Shown: positions 34,807 through 44,574, counted from the first letter of the stretch. The stretch: 64,000 bases of DNA from Croceimicrobium sp965228705 (GCF_965228705.1 NZ_OZ245832.1:2232001-2296000), one strand, 5' to 3'. Translations and numbers: made by a program. The notes: a model not told the origin generated them from the letters alone.

Positions 34807-36980
34807 AGCAGATTCTTCGTATCGGAACTCTATTCAGTCTGATTTTTTCAGGCTACAGCCTGATGGCCCAGAGCTATCAGGAAAAAACCACCAATGCCAG
34901 TAATGTGCGTTTAAACGTAACTAATCTGGGTACTTTCGGAAATGCCTTCCGGGGTTACCGCGATGGAACGGGCAATCCTAGCGCTGAGTATCCAGCAGGT
35001 TCGGGTGTGGAACACCTTTTTGAAGGCGGTATCTGGATTGGTGGAAAAGAAAACGGCGGTCAGATTGTAGTATCGACCTCCGCTTATGATGCCCCACAAG
35101 GCTATGCTCCCGGTCGTGGTGGATTCGAATTTCACGTAGACACTTCTATTACTGGGAATGCCCGAAACTTGCAAGAGCGCAGTAGCCTCTTTGATAGCCG
35201 CTATTTCGATCCCTTCGCAATTTCCCATCAAGATTATATAGCCACTTTCAGCGATAAAAGCATTGTGGTGCCCGGAACTCAAATTCCCATTAACGACCAT
35301 ACCCGCCCTATGGGTGTGCGTGTGGAAATGGAAACCTATAACTGGAATTACAATTTCACCGACTTTATGGTGATCGTAAATCTGCGTTTCTATAACGATG
35401 GGCAAAACACCTATGATGATGTATACACCGCGCTGTGGAATAATACCGTAGTGCGCAATGTAAACATCACTCCCGCCGGTGCTGGTGGCTCCGCATTTTA
35501 CAATCGCGGTGGTAATGGATTTATGGACAGCCTCCACCTGGCTTATTGCTTTGATGCCGATGGAGATCCCGGTTTTACCGAAAGTTATGTAGGGCAGAAA
35601 TTCTTAGGAGCGACAGATAAAGAAGGTTTCCACCACCCAGACCTCGACTCCAATTACAATCCTATTAATGGAGCTTGGGAATTAGATCAGTTCCTGGTAA
35701 ACTACAATGCCTGGGCTTTCAATGACTTTAGTGCTGATTTCGCCTTCCCAACCACGGAAAACGATCGCTACCAAAAAATGACCCAGGGCTTAAACCAAAG
35801 TCCTTGTTGGAATAATCCCAATGATCCTGGCTGTAATGGTCGGAATTTCCAGGCCGAATTAAACGCCTCCGGTAACCGTTCGGATTTATTGGCGGCTGGC
35901 CCTTTTAGCAGCTTTGCCCCCGGTGATGTGATTGAAGTATCCTTCGCTTATGTATTCGCGAAGAAAAACGAAGATGGCAATCCCAATACCGACAATAATG
36001 AGGTGCAGCGCGCCAATTTAATCACCAATGCAGGTTGGGCGCAACAAGCCTTTAATGGAGAAGATCAAAACTTTAATGGCCTTTTAGATCCAGGTGAAGA
36101 CAATGATGGCGATGGTGAAATTACTCGTTTCATTTTACCCTCTCCTCCCAATATCCCTTATACCCGTGTAGAACCAGGCGATGGTCAAATTGAAATCTAC
36201 TGGTCGGATAATGCCGAGCGCAGTATCGACCCTATTTCCAATCGCGAAGACTTTGAAGGCTATCGTTTATACCTATCCAAATTAGGCTTTGATGTTACGG
36301 GTGTTCCGGATTTAGCACGGGACTTCAGCCTAATTGCTCAATACGATAAGGCCGGAAACAACCTTTTCAATGAAACCGGATTTGGCAGTATCAAATTGGA
36401 TCAACCTTATTATTTCGAAGACGACACTACGGCTTATCACTATCGCTATGTGATTGACAATATTCCTAATGGCTGGCAGTATGCCACGGCAGTTACGGCC
36501 TTTGATGAAGGTAACCCTGAGGGAAATCTCGAATCTCTGGAAAGTTCTTTCCTGGCCAATAACAACCGGGCTTTCGCTGGAACTGGCCCCAATGAAGATA
36601 TGGGAGCTGATGCACCTTTCGTATATCCCAATCCTTATTACTATGGCGCAGCATGGGAAGGAAAATCCAACTTCCAGGAAGAAAGTCGTAAGATCATCTT
36701 CGCCAATTTACCGGCCCGCTGTGTAATCCGAATTTATACCACGGGAGGTGACTTTATTGATGAGATCCGTCACGACGAAGATTACGATGGTAGTGATACC
36801 CGCTGGTTCCGCACCTTTGGCGCCGAAGATGCCGGCGAAAACCGCTTCAGTGGAGGTGAACATGCCTGGGACCTGCTTTCCATCGAAAGTCAGATCATCA
36901 GTCGTGGCCTTTATATGTACTCTGTAGAAGATTTAGATAGTGGTGAAAAGTTCACCGGAAAATTTGTGATAATTAAGTAA
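34803..36980 (+). CDS. Large secreted surface protein with calcium-loop-like segment, unknown function
   Basis: A 725-residue protein with a signal peptide (cleavage near SLMAQS). The N-terminal part has a recognisable but unnamed signature (GTFGNAFRG, YPAGSGVEHLFEGGIWIGG). Around residues 420-437 there is an EF-hand/dockerin-like loop with DQNFNGLLDPGED followed by NDGDGE. A fibronectin-like segment follows (about 450-580), and the end (FVYPNPYYYGAAW then GLYMYSVEDLDSG) looks like a FlgD/T9SS-type C-terminal domain. It overlaps the EEP gene by 4 bp and precedes the OB-fold gene by 14 bp, so all three are co-expressed. Its role is unknown; calcium binding is inferred. Confidence 0.7.
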   Translation: MKQILRIGTLFSLIFSGYSLMAQSYQEKTTNASNVRLNVTNLGTFGNAFRGYRDGTGNPSAEYPAGSGVEHLFEGGIWIGGKENGGQIVVSTSAYDAPQGYAPGRGGFEFHVDTSITGNARNLQERSSLFDSRYFDPFAISHQDYIATFSDKSIVVPGTQIPINDHTRPMGVRVEMETYNWNYNFTDFMVIVNLRFYNDGQNTYDDVYTALWNNTVVRNVNITPAGAGGSAFYNRGGNGFMDSLHLAYCFDADGDPGFTESYVGQKFLGATDKEGFHHPDLDSNYNPINGAWELDQFLVNYNAWAFNDFSADFAFPTTENDRYQKMTQGLNQSPCWNNPNDPGCNGRNFQAELNASGNRSDLLAAGPFSSFAPGDVIEVSFAYVFAKKNEDGNPNTDNNEVQRANLITNAGWAQQAFNGEDQNFNGLLDPGEDNDGDGEITRFILPSPPNIPYTRVEPGDGQIEIYWSDNAERSIDPISNREDFEGYRLYLSKLGFDVTGVPDLARDFSLIAQYDKAGNNLFNETGFGSIKLDQPYYFEDDTTAYHYRYVIDNIPNGWQYATAVTAFDEGNPEGNLESLESSFLANNNRAFAGTGPNEDMGADAPFVYPNPYYYGAAWEGKSNFQEESRKIIFANLPARCVIRIYTTGGDFIDEIRHDEDYDGSDTRWFRTFGAEDAGENRFSGGEHAWDLLSIESQIISRGLYMYSVEDLDSGEKFTGKFVIIK

Positions 36981-36994
36981 ACAATGTAGTAGTG

Positions 36995-39214
36995 ATGAGA
37001 AAATTACTTCCTCTCTTCTTAGGTCTTTTCATGACCAGCCTTTTAAGTGCCCAGAGCTACCCTCTGGTTACTATTCAGCAAATTAACCAGGTAATTGACC
37101 TGGCTGCTTGTAATGATACTTCCGTTTATTTGGGAGATACCGTTCGCTTCCGTGCGCACGTTGTTACTGATGGTGGTCTATCTGAAGTAGCCTCAGGTTC
37201 TGTGCAAGGTGGTAACCGTCCTTTCATTTACATGATCGATACTGCCATGGGTGGTGTTGTAGATTCATTAAGTGGAATCGAAGTGATGGGTGTTTACACC
37301 GATGGTAGTGGAAACCTTCAGCCAATTCCAGGATTTACCGCCTTATTCCAAGGTGATAAAGTAGAAGTAACTGCCATTGTAGAGCAATATGAGAACAATA
37401 CTCAGCTTACCACTTTAGACGTAAACTCAGTTACCCTTCTTACTTCTGGCGATTTACCCAGCTCGGCTTTCGTTCCTAAGACCCTTCCTTTAGGTGACTT
37501 AAACGATGCCCAGCGTGTAAACAATGTACAGAGCGGTGAATACTGGCAAAACAGCTTCGTTGAATTGCAAAACGTAACTGTAGTGCAGGTAATTCCTTTT
37601 AGTGGAAACCGTGTAAGCTTCAACGTAGCAGACGCTGCTGGTAATGTGATTAACGTTTCTGACCGTTTCTTAGCTCAGAAAACTCCTTCCTTCAGCACTG
37701 TAAACCCTAACTCACCTTCTAACGGAACCGGTTCTTTCGTAGCTCCTTCTGTAGGTACTTTCTATTCTTCATTAAAAGGTATTGTTCGTCACTCAGGTAA
37801 CGGATGTACTGGTGGTACTGGTCGTGGTTATGAAATCAACCCATTCGACTCTACTCACTATGAAGTAGGTGCCAGCGCTCCTGCTATTGCCAATGTATTC
37901 CATTTCCCAGTAATTCCTAGCAGCAGCGATTCAGTATTAATCAGTGCCGACATTTCTGATGCTGATGGTACTATCGATACTGTACAATTGTTCTGGAGTG
38001 CTAATGGCTCTACTCCTACCGGATCTTTTAGCGCTGTTAATATGAACTTGGCTAGTGGAACTACTTATGAGTACTATGTTCCTGCTCAAGCTAACAACAC
38101 TTTGGTACGCTATTATATCCGTGCGGTAGACAATGATGGTTCTGCAGTGATCTTCCCTGCTAGCCCTGCCAGTCAAACTAACCCTAACTTCAATCATTAC
38201 GCAGTTCGTGATAATGGTTTACGCATTTTCGATCTTCAGTTTAGCGGAAACGGTACCGGATCTAGCGTATTCGAAGGTCAAACTGTAACTGTACGTGGTT
38301 TCATCACCTCAGCTCGTAAAGGCTGTGACTTAGAGTATGTATACTTACAAGACCCTAATGATACCATCTACGCGGGTATCGCTTTGATCCCTAATCAGGA
38401 CTTAGACAATGTTTACCGCGATCAGGAAATTCAAGTAACTGGTACCATCCAGGAAACTTACGGTGTGACTTACCTGAACGTAGACAACTACGTAGGTTTG
38501 AACAATAGTCAAACTATTATGCCTATCGCAATCGATCCTTCAGATCCCAATTTGGATATGGAGATGTACGAAGGCATGTTGGTATCTTACCAAAACCCAA
38601 ATGGTGGTAAAATTTACATTACTGATGCGAATGCAGGTTTCGCTGAATACCGTGTAGCTACTGATCCTACTTTCGGAAGCAGCCAGTCTTCTCGCGTAAT
38701 TGCTGGCCGTCAGAGCGGTACCAGCGCTAACTCTAGCCTTTATGTTTCTTTGATTGCTGACTCTAACTATGTGAGCAATGACGGAACTCTTCAGGTACCT
38801 GCCGTTATCACCAATACCAGCATGGATATGGATGCTATGCACGGTATCCTTTGGTACAGCTTCGGTAACTACAAATTGATGCCTCGTAACAACTTCGACA
38901 TTGTGAACTTGAGCACTCCATTAGACACCAATGGATGTAATGTTCCTACCAATGTGAGCATCGAGGAAGTAGCTACTGCCGAAGTGGCTATCTACCCTAA
39001 CCCTGCCCGCAGCATCTTCAATATTGAGAGCGCGAATGGAACTATTGAATTCCGTTTGATGGACCTCAATGGTCGTGTGATCCTAAGCAGCAGCGATGCC
39101 GCTACTCAGCACGAAGTAAATGTGGCTAATTTGGTGAACGGTGTTTACGTATTAAACACTATTGAAACTAAAACCGGAGCTTCTAACAGCTTTAAAGTTG
39201 TTGTAGCCCACTAA
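36995..39214 (+). CDS. T9SS-exported protein with OB-fold modules (ExeM-like non-catalytic part)
   Basis: Starts at the ATG at 36995 (the GTG before it only adds one residue), giving 739 residues with signal peptide MRKLLPLFLGLFMTSLLSAQ. Two OB-like regions are visible, about 60-150 and about 410-510 (YVYLQDPNDTIYAGIAL, then VTGTIQETYGVTYLNV); the second extends to GILWYSFGNYKLMPRNNFDI near residue 640. An Ig-like domain lies between them and a T9SS type A domain (YPNPARSIFNI) ends the protein. These OB patterns recall the region before the nuclease domain of ExeM-type nucleases. Codon use is strongly biased to CGT, GGT, ACT and GCT, a sign of high expression. Confidence 0.7.
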   Translation: MRKLLPLFLGLFMTSLLSAQSYPLVTIQQINQVIDLAACNDTSVYLGDTVRFRAHVVTDGGLSEVASGSVQGGNRPFIYMIDTAMGGVVDSLSGIEVMGVYTDGSGNLQPIPGFTALFQGDKVEVTAIVEQYENNTQLTTLDVNSVTLLTSGDLPSSAFVPKTLPLGDLNDAQRVNNVQSGEYWQNSFVELQNVTVVQVIPFSGNRVSFNVADAAGNVINVSDRFLAQKTPSFSTVNPNSPSNGTGSFVAPSVGTFYSSLKGIVRHSGNGCTGGTGRGYEINPFDSTHYEVGASAPAIANVFHFPVIPSSSDSVLISADISDADGTIDTVQLFWSANGSTPTGSFSAVNMNLASGTTYEYYVPAQANNTLVRYYIRAVDNDGSAVIFPASPASQTNPNFNHYAVRDNGLRIFDLQFSGNGTGSSVFEGQTVTVRGFITSARKGCDLEYVYLQDPNDTIYAGIALIPNQDLDNVYRDQEIQVTGTIQETYGVTYLNVDNYVGLNNSQTIMPIAIDPSDPNLDMEMYEGMLVSYQNPNGGKIYITDANAGFAEYRVATDPTFGSSQSSRVIAGRQSGTSANSSLYVSLIADSNYVSNDGTLQVPAVITNTSMDMDAMHGILWYSFGNYKLMPRNNFDIVNLSTPLDTNGCNVPTNVSIEEVATAEVAIYPNPARSIFNIESANGTIEFRLMDLNGRVILSSSDAATQHEVNVANLVNGVYVLNTIETKTGASNSFKVVVAH

Positions 39215-39222
39215 TAATTTCA

Positions 39223-39253
39223 GGGAAGCCTTCTGCGGGAGGCTTCCCTTTTT
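39223..39253 (+). terminator. Intrinsic terminator inside the surface-protein operon
   Basis: A perfect nine-pair stem (arms 39223-39231 and 39240-39248, 8 nt loop) is followed by TTTTT at 39249-39253. It lies 8 bp after the OB-fold gene and the next start codon is only 13 nt downstream. No -7 element lies between, so downstream genes would be expressed by readthrough or from a promoter inside the OB-fold gene. Confidence 0.88.
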
Positions 39254-39266
39254 AATTTTCATTCCT

Positions 39267-40724
39267 ATGCCGGGAAAATTAAAATCCATCCTTTGGGGCC
39301 TCAGCGCGGTTTTGCTCATCGCAGGCTGTCGCAAAGGCGAAATTGATCGCAATGGTTTACCCGATACCTTCATCAGCTATGAAGCAATCAACCTTAGCGG
39401 TCAGAATCGTTTAAACTCTTCTGTTCGCCTTACCTGGTATGGCACCGATGGAGATGGCTATATTTCCGGCTACGAGCTATCGCTCGACAACCAGAATTGG
39501 GAGTACACCACTACTCAGGATTCTGTTTTCCTATTTGACATTCCTCCGGGTCAGGACTCTGCTGATATCAGCTTCTTCGTACGTGCTATTGATAATGATG
39601 ATAATATCGATCCCAGCCCGGCTTTCTTAAAAGTTCCGCTGATCAACACTCCGCCGGATGCGGCATTCTTAGACGATCGCGGACCATCTGATACTGCTTT
39701 TATTGCCGCCACTTTCTTCTGGCAAGCTTCCGATCCCGATGGGGATAACACCCTCAAAGCAGTAGAGATGAAAATTAATGAGGGCGACTGGGTTGAAATC
39801 GACCGCGGTCAAAACCTCATCACCTTCCTGGCCGATACCAATGTTCAAAACGGTGAAGCCAGTGCTGAAATCTATTACGGTCAATCAACGGCCGCAGCAC
39901 CTTACAGCATTAATGGATTAAAAGTAAACGACAGCAATCGCGTTTACATCCGCTCTATCGACATTGCAGATGCAATTAGCGATGTGGATACCTCTGAAGT
40001 TTTCTACTTCCGCCCTAAAACCAGTGGCGTAAATATGCTTTGGGTTTCTGGACATAATTCCAGTATTAAAAACCAGTACAAAGGCTACTTACAAAGCAAT
40101 AACCTCAATTACGATCTCTTGAACTTTGGTTATGCCCAGGGCGCGAATCTTCCCAAGTATTTTGATCCAACCGTTCAATTGATCTTCAAACAATATCAGC
40201 AGGCCTTTTTAAACCTGCCTTCTACCAATTTCCGCAATTCGGTTACGGGTGATGAAAAACCTCTTATAGACTATCTGGCGCCGGTTATTCAGCGCTTTAC
40301 GGATAATGGTGGTAAATACTTCCTCACTACGCAATTAACCAGCACTCAGGATCTCAGCGAATCTCGCTCCGTTTACCCCATTGATGATATCGTAGTATCA
40401 ACTGTTCCGGGCTCACAAGCGCGTATTACTACGGATTCGGCCCTGGTAAATTTAGTAGACACCACCTTATATCCTGAATTAGCTCCTACCAATGTGGAGT
40501 TTGGCGTTGTGCCCATGGTGGCTTCCGCCGATGCGCAGGACTTTTACTATGCTCAAATTACGCGTTTCCGCGGATGGAATGGCAGCTCTCAAGTAGTGGC
40601 CGCCGTTCGTCGTCGCAATTCAAAAATCTCTCAGGTATTCTTCTGTATGGAGCTTCATCGCTTTGAACGGAATGCCGGTGCTATTGAACAATTAATCGGT
40701 GAAATCTTCGATAATGAATTCTAA
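39267..40724 (+). CDS. Surface lipoprotein with Ig/FN3-like repeats
   Basis: A 485-residue protein with a lipoprotein signal (GLSAVLLIAGC, acylated Cys about residue 21). Two repeats follow, each with a WYGTDGDG or WQASDPDGD segment plus VRAIDND-type strand ends (about residues 45-125 and 130-240), which look like FN3/Ig or cadherin-like modules with acidic loops that might bind calcium. The C-terminal 240 residues (from MLWVSGHNSS) form a separate domain I do not recognise. It lies just behind a terminator and overlaps the TonB receptor start by 11 bp, so it may work with the receptor. Confidence 0.65.
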   Translation: MPGKLKSILWGLSAVLLIAGCRKGEIDRNGLPDTFISYEAINLSGQNRLNSSVRLTWYGTDGDGYISGYELSLDNQNWEYTTTQDSVFLFDIPPGQDSADISFFVRAIDNDDNIDPSPAFLKVPLINTPPDAAFLDDRGPSDTAFIAATFFWQASDPDGDNTLKAVEMKINEGDWVEIDRGQNLITFLADTNVQNGEASAEIYYGQSTAAAPYSINGLKVNDSNRVYIRSIDIADAISDVDTSEVFYFRPKTSGVNMLWVSGHNSSIKNQYKGYLQSNNLNYDLLNFGYAQGANLPKYFDPTVQLIFKQYQQAFLNLPSTNFRNSVTGDEKPLIDYLAPVIQRFTDNGGKYFLTTQLTSTQDLSESRSVYPIDDIVVSTVPGSQARITTDSALVNLVDTTLYPELAPTNVEFGVVPMVASADAQDFYYAQITRFRGWNGSSQVVAAVRRRNSKISQVFFCMELHRFERNAGAIEQLIGEIFDNEF

Positions 40725-43557
40725 GCTCCTTTACCGTCTTCTGGCCTTTCTGTTTTTAGGCCTCAGCCTCCAGGCTCAAAGCGAAGAAAAAGCCTCCTTA
40801 AGCGGAGTTATCACCGATGCTAAAAGCGGAGAAACCTTACCCGGTGCCAATGTGCTTTTGGTGGGAACCTATTTAGGTGCCGCGGCCGATATTAATGGTA
40901 ACTATGTGATCAATGGCATTAAGGCGCAGGATTACACCATTAAGGTTCAGTTTATTGGTTATGAAACCAAGCTCTTTACTGGTATCTCCTTCGAGCCCGG
41001 CGAAAGCAAAGTGCTCAATATCGAATTACGTGAACAACGCGAATCTCTTAATGAGGTAACCATTGTTGGTAAGAAGGAGCAAATTAGCCTTGAGAAAGCC
41101 AGTAGTGAGGTAACCATCAGCCAGGAGCAAATCTCACAAATGAATGTGCGCGATGTGCAGGAAGTACTGCAAATGCAAGCCGGGGTTATCAAAACTCAGG
41201 ATGGTTTGCAAATTCGCGGTGCTCGGGTGTATGAAACCGAATACATTGTAGATGGTATATCTGCCCAGGATCCACTAGCCGGTACCGGTTTTGGTGTAGA
41301 TGTAAATTCGAGCTCCGTAGCCAGTGTAGACCTTATCACTGGTGGTGTGGGCGCCGAATTTGGCGGAGGTAGCTCTGGTGTTGTTAATACCCGCATCCGT
41401 GAAGGTGGAGAAAAGTTTCAAATTAGCGGCCGTTATCAGCGCGATAATCTTGGCAATTCGGATATCGCCAGTAGCTTTAATACCGATCGCTTCGAACTAA
41501 ATGTCGGTTCTCCCATTCCTGGCACCCAAAAAAAAATGACCCTCTTTGCCAGTATTTCGGCCTTTATGACCGATGAGTATTTTGGCGCTACAGCTGATCA
41601 ATTGGAAAGCTCACTCTTTAGTGCCAATCCCGAATTTTGGGCACCTCGCTATACCAATTCGTATACCAATACCATCAAGTTGGCCTATAAGCTACGCTCT
41701 GGCACCAAATTGACCTTAACCAATCAGCATTCGCTAAACATCAACCAGAATACCCGGACTCTGCAAATTGTAGGATTCGATGCCATTCTCACGCCGGGTT
41801 TCCAATACAACCGTAGTAATAATTTGGATAATGCAACCACTTATACGCATCACTCCAATTTAACGGCTTTAAATCTTAATCACCTCATCACCAAAAACTG
41901 GGGACTGAGCGTATCGGTAGGTCGCTTATTCACCAATTTGCGCGCCGATGCCAATGGTCGTCCCTTCCGTACCGAAACGGTGGATCAGATCTTGGATGAG
42001 CAGCACATTATCTCCTCACCCATTGACATTTTTAACCCAGGTGATCCCCGTGGTATTTACTACGTTTCGGTTGGTGATGGATTAATCAATAACGGCGGTA
42101 TCACTCCTACCTGGCACGATCACTATGTAGAAGAATACAGTGTTAATGGCAAAGCCACCTGGATTCCCGATAATAAGCAGCATGAGTTAAGCTTTGGTAT
42201 CCAAAATACTTTTACCGAATACCAATGGGTAGACGTTACCCGCCCTTGGGTAGGAGCCCCGATTAAGATCAACGACAGTACCTATACCCAATCAGTAAGC
42301 ATTGGCTCCAGCAATGATATTTGGGCAGTGAATCCCGTAGAGACTGGAGTATTCCTTCAGGATCGCATCAGCTATAAAGGGATTATCGCCACCCTGGGTT
42401 TACGGGTAAACATGTGGGCACCTGGCAAATTTGTGGATGATGCTGTAAACGATCCCAGCGCTCCGGTAATTGATCAGGTACGCGAAGATTATCTTGCTAA
42501 AACCAGCGAAGTATTTGGCCTGCGTTGGAAAGCCCGCTTGCTGCCTAAAATTAATGTGAGCTTCCCGGTAACGGAAAATAATGTGCTCTACTTTAACTAC
42601 GGGCATAGCATGCGTTTACCACACCCTCGTTTCATTTATGCCGGATTGGACCCCACCTATCAGGATCGTTCTTTCCTGGCTAGCTTAGGTAATCCTGATT
42701 TGGATCCCGAGGTGAATGTGAGCTACGAGATTGGATTAAAATCCAAATTGAATAAGGATTTGGCCATGAGCCTTACCGCCTTTAACAATAACCGTTTCGA
42801 TTATATCGTATCGCGTCGGGTAATTGTAGCTGATCAAACCGGTCGTCCGACCACCAAGAACTTCTACATCAATCAGGATTATGCCAATATCTACGGAGTA
42901 GAATTAGGACTTAATTACCGTATTGGTCGCTATTTAAACAGCTTTGCCAATATTGGCTATCAGGTAGCTCGTGGTAAATCGAACTCCGCCCGCGAATCCA
43001 GTTTGCAGATTGAGCAAAATGGTGAGGTATCTTTAAGTCGTGAGCAGTATTTGGCCTTCGACCGCCCCTGGAACATCAATACCGGAATCATCTTTGCACC
43101 GGATAGCACCCTACCTATATTAGGGATGGACTGGACCGGCTTTAGTGCCTTCCTTTCCTATCAGTTTACCTCTGGCTTTCGTTACACGCCGCAGCAGTTA
43201 ACCCGCACGAACGAATTAGGTCGCCCTATTTACGAACCCATTGTTGATCAGTATCTGCAAAATCAGGCTAAGCCCTGGCACAATATTGATTTGAAATTAA
43301 GCTATAATCTGCCCTTAGGCTTGAAGAAAGGAAAAGGTGTTTCCCTCAGTGTGGAAATCCGTAACCTGGCCGATGCTAAAAATTCTCAGATTATTAATCC
43401 GGTTACAGGCCAAGCCTACGAATACGGAGACGATGTACCTATTACCTGGCGTGATCCACGCTATAGCGGCCCACAGGAAAGTGGAGTAGATCCTCGGAAC
43501 CCGGCCCGTTATCTGGCCCCTCGACAAATTTTATACGGAATCGAATTTCGCTTTTAG
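40714..43557 (+). CDS. TonB-dependent outer-membrane receptor with carboxypeptidase-like N-terminal domain
   Basis: Started at the ATG at 40714 because MNSKLLYRLLAFLFLGLSLQAQ is a normal signal peptide (947 residues). Residues about 28-113 form a CarboxypepD_reg-like domain (SGVITDAKSGETLPGANV, NGNYVINGIKAQDY). The plug follows (QISQMNVRDVQEVLQMQAGV, QIRGARVYETEYIVDG), then a long C-terminal barrel ending in EFRF. Such receptors import large or bulky ligands using TonB energy. The substrate is unknown; the upstream secreted EEP hydrolase suggests a nucleic-acid or phosphate-containing ligand (inference). The barrel gene follows the lipoprotein with an 11 bp overlap. Confidence 0.88.
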   Translation: MNSKLLYRLLAFLFLGLSLQAQSEEKASLSGVITDAKSGETLPGANVLLVGTYLGAAADINGNYVINGIKAQDYTIKVQFIGYETKLFTGISFEPGESKVLNIELREQRESLNEVTIVGKKEQISLEKASSEVTISQEQISQMNVRDVQEVLQMQAGVIKTQDGLQIRGARVYETEYIVDGISAQDPLAGTGFGVDVNSSSVASVDLITGGVGAEFGGGSSGVVNTRIREGGEKFQISGRYQRDNLGNSDIASSFNTDRFELNVGSPIPGTQKKMTLFASISAFMTDEYFGATADQLESSLFSANPEFWAPRYTNSYTNTIKLAYKLRSGTKLTLTNQHSLNINQNTRTLQIVGFDAILTPGFQYNRSNNLDNATTYTHHSNLTALNLNHLITKNWGLSVSVGRLFTNLRADANGRPFRTETVDQILDEQHIISSPIDIFNPGDPRGIYYVSVGDGLINNGGITPTWHDHYVEEYSVNGKATWIPDNKQHELSFGIQNTFTEYQWVDVTRPWVGAPIKINDSTYTQSVSIGSSNDIWAVNPVETGVFLQDRISYKGIIATLGLRVNMWAPGKFVDDAVNDPSAPVIDQVREDYLAKTSEVFGLRWKARLLPKINVSFPVTENNVLYFNYGHSMRLPHPRFIYAGLDPTYQDRSFLASLGNPDLDPEVNVSYEIGLKSKLNKDLAMSLTAFNNNRFDYIVSRRVIVADQTGRPTTKNFYINQDYANIYGVELGLNYRIGRYLNSFANIGYQVARGKSNSARESSLQIEQNGEVSLSREQYLAFDRPWNINTGIIFAPDSTLPILGMDWTGFSAFLSYQFTSGFRYTPQQLTRTNELGRPIYEPIVDQYLQNQAKPWHNIDLKLSYNLPLGLKKGKGVSLSVEIRNLADAKNSQIINPVTGQAYEYGDDVPITWRDPRYSGPQESGVDPRNPARYLAPRQILYGIEFRF

Positions 43558-43560
43558 GAG

Positions 43561-44574
43561 ATGAAGAAATTAGCACTATACCTCTTTGCCCTCCTGTGCA
43601 GCTTTTCAGCCACAGCTCAAATCCTACCCAACTATGGTGGGGAGCGGGCAGGACTTTCAGCCTTGAGCTTTTTAAAGAACGATATGAGCACCCGTTCCTT
43701 GGGTTTGGCCGGTACCAGCCTGGCCCTGGAAGGTGACGCCTACTCGGTGATGAATAATCCCGCGGCGCTTACCGAGTTAAAATCGACCAGCTATGCTTTA
43801 AGTCACCTCTTTTTGGGTGGTGGCGTAAACCAATCTTTTGCGGCGGCTAACTTCCCCATGAAGGATCGCACCAGCACTCTAAGCTTTAGCATTAACGCCT
43901 TGAACTCGGGCGATATGGAAGAGCGTACCGAATTTCAACCTATGGGAACAGGACGCCAGGTATCGGTGGCCAACATCGCGGTAGGTGCCACCTATGCCCG
44001 TCAGCTTTCAGCCTTATTTAGCGCTGCGGTAAGTGTAAAATACATTTACGAAGGAGTGGCCGGTTTCCACAATAGCAATGCCACGGTAGACCTAGCCTTC
44101 TTGTACCGCACCGACTTCCGCGACTTGAAATTTGCGGCCATGGTACAGAACTTTGGTGGTAACTCCTCTCTAGGTAGTGATGGCGATATTCCCACCACAT
44201 TTAACCGTAGTACCGGAATTGGTCTGGAAGCCAATGTGGTTCCTACCATTTTCAAATTAGGGATTAGTATGGTGCCCTGGAAAAAAGGAGATCACAGCTT
44301 ATTGACTGCCCTACAATTGAATCATCCCAATGACAATGCCGAGAACTATTCCGCCGGAATTGAATACCATTGGAAAGAGATTTTCTACGCCCGTGCTGGC
44401 TATCGTATTAGCGTGCGTCACCGTCATATTCCCACCTTCGGAATTGGGCTTCGCAGTCGCTTAGGACAACATCCATTCTATATCGACTATGCTGCCAACC
44501 CCACCAACTTTATTGGTATTCAGCACAGCATTGGACTACGTTTTCAAATATTAAAAATCGCTGACCGCTCATGA
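43561..44574 (+). CDS. PorV/PorQ family outer-membrane protein
   Basis: A 337-residue protein with a signal peptide ending near SATAQ. It shows the family's opening (LSALSFLKNDMSTRSLGLAGTS, then YSVMNNPAALTEL) and an FadL-like barrel of about 14 strands with Gly-rich turns (LKFAAMVQNFGGN). PorV proteins carry T9SS cargo to the surface attachment complex; PorQ-like relatives are less clear. A copy adjacent to a TonB receptor and T9SS cargo fits delivery or anchoring of these proteins. Three bases separate it from the receptor, and it overlaps the next gene by 4 bp. Confidence 0.8.
   Translation: MKKLALYLFALLCSFSATAQILPNYGGERAGLSALSFLKNDMSTRSLGLAGTSLALEGDAYSVMNNPAALTELKSTSYALSHLFLGGGVNQSFAAANFPMKDRTSTLSFSINALNSGDMEERTEFQPMGTGRQVSVANIAVGATYARQLSALFSAAVSVKYIYEGVAGFHNSNATVDLAFLYRTDFRDLKFAAMVQNFGGNSSLGSDGDIPTTFNRSTGIGLEANVVPTIFKLGISMVPWKKGDHSLLTALQLNHPNDNAENYSAGIEYHWKEIFYARAGYRISVRHRHIPTFGIGLRSRLGQHPFYIDYAANPTNFIGIQHSIGLRFQILKIADRS

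Noticed and set aside
34911..35537. Open frame of 208 codons on the minus strand
   Set aside because: It is a shadow of the surface protein gene at 34803-36980. The plus-strand frame has a signal peptide and structured domains, while the minus-strand translation has no signal, domain or promoter.
40714..43557. TonB receptor as a SusC/SusD polysaccharide system
   Set aside because: The adjacent lipoprotein lacks SusD features and no glycoside hydrolase is present nearby.
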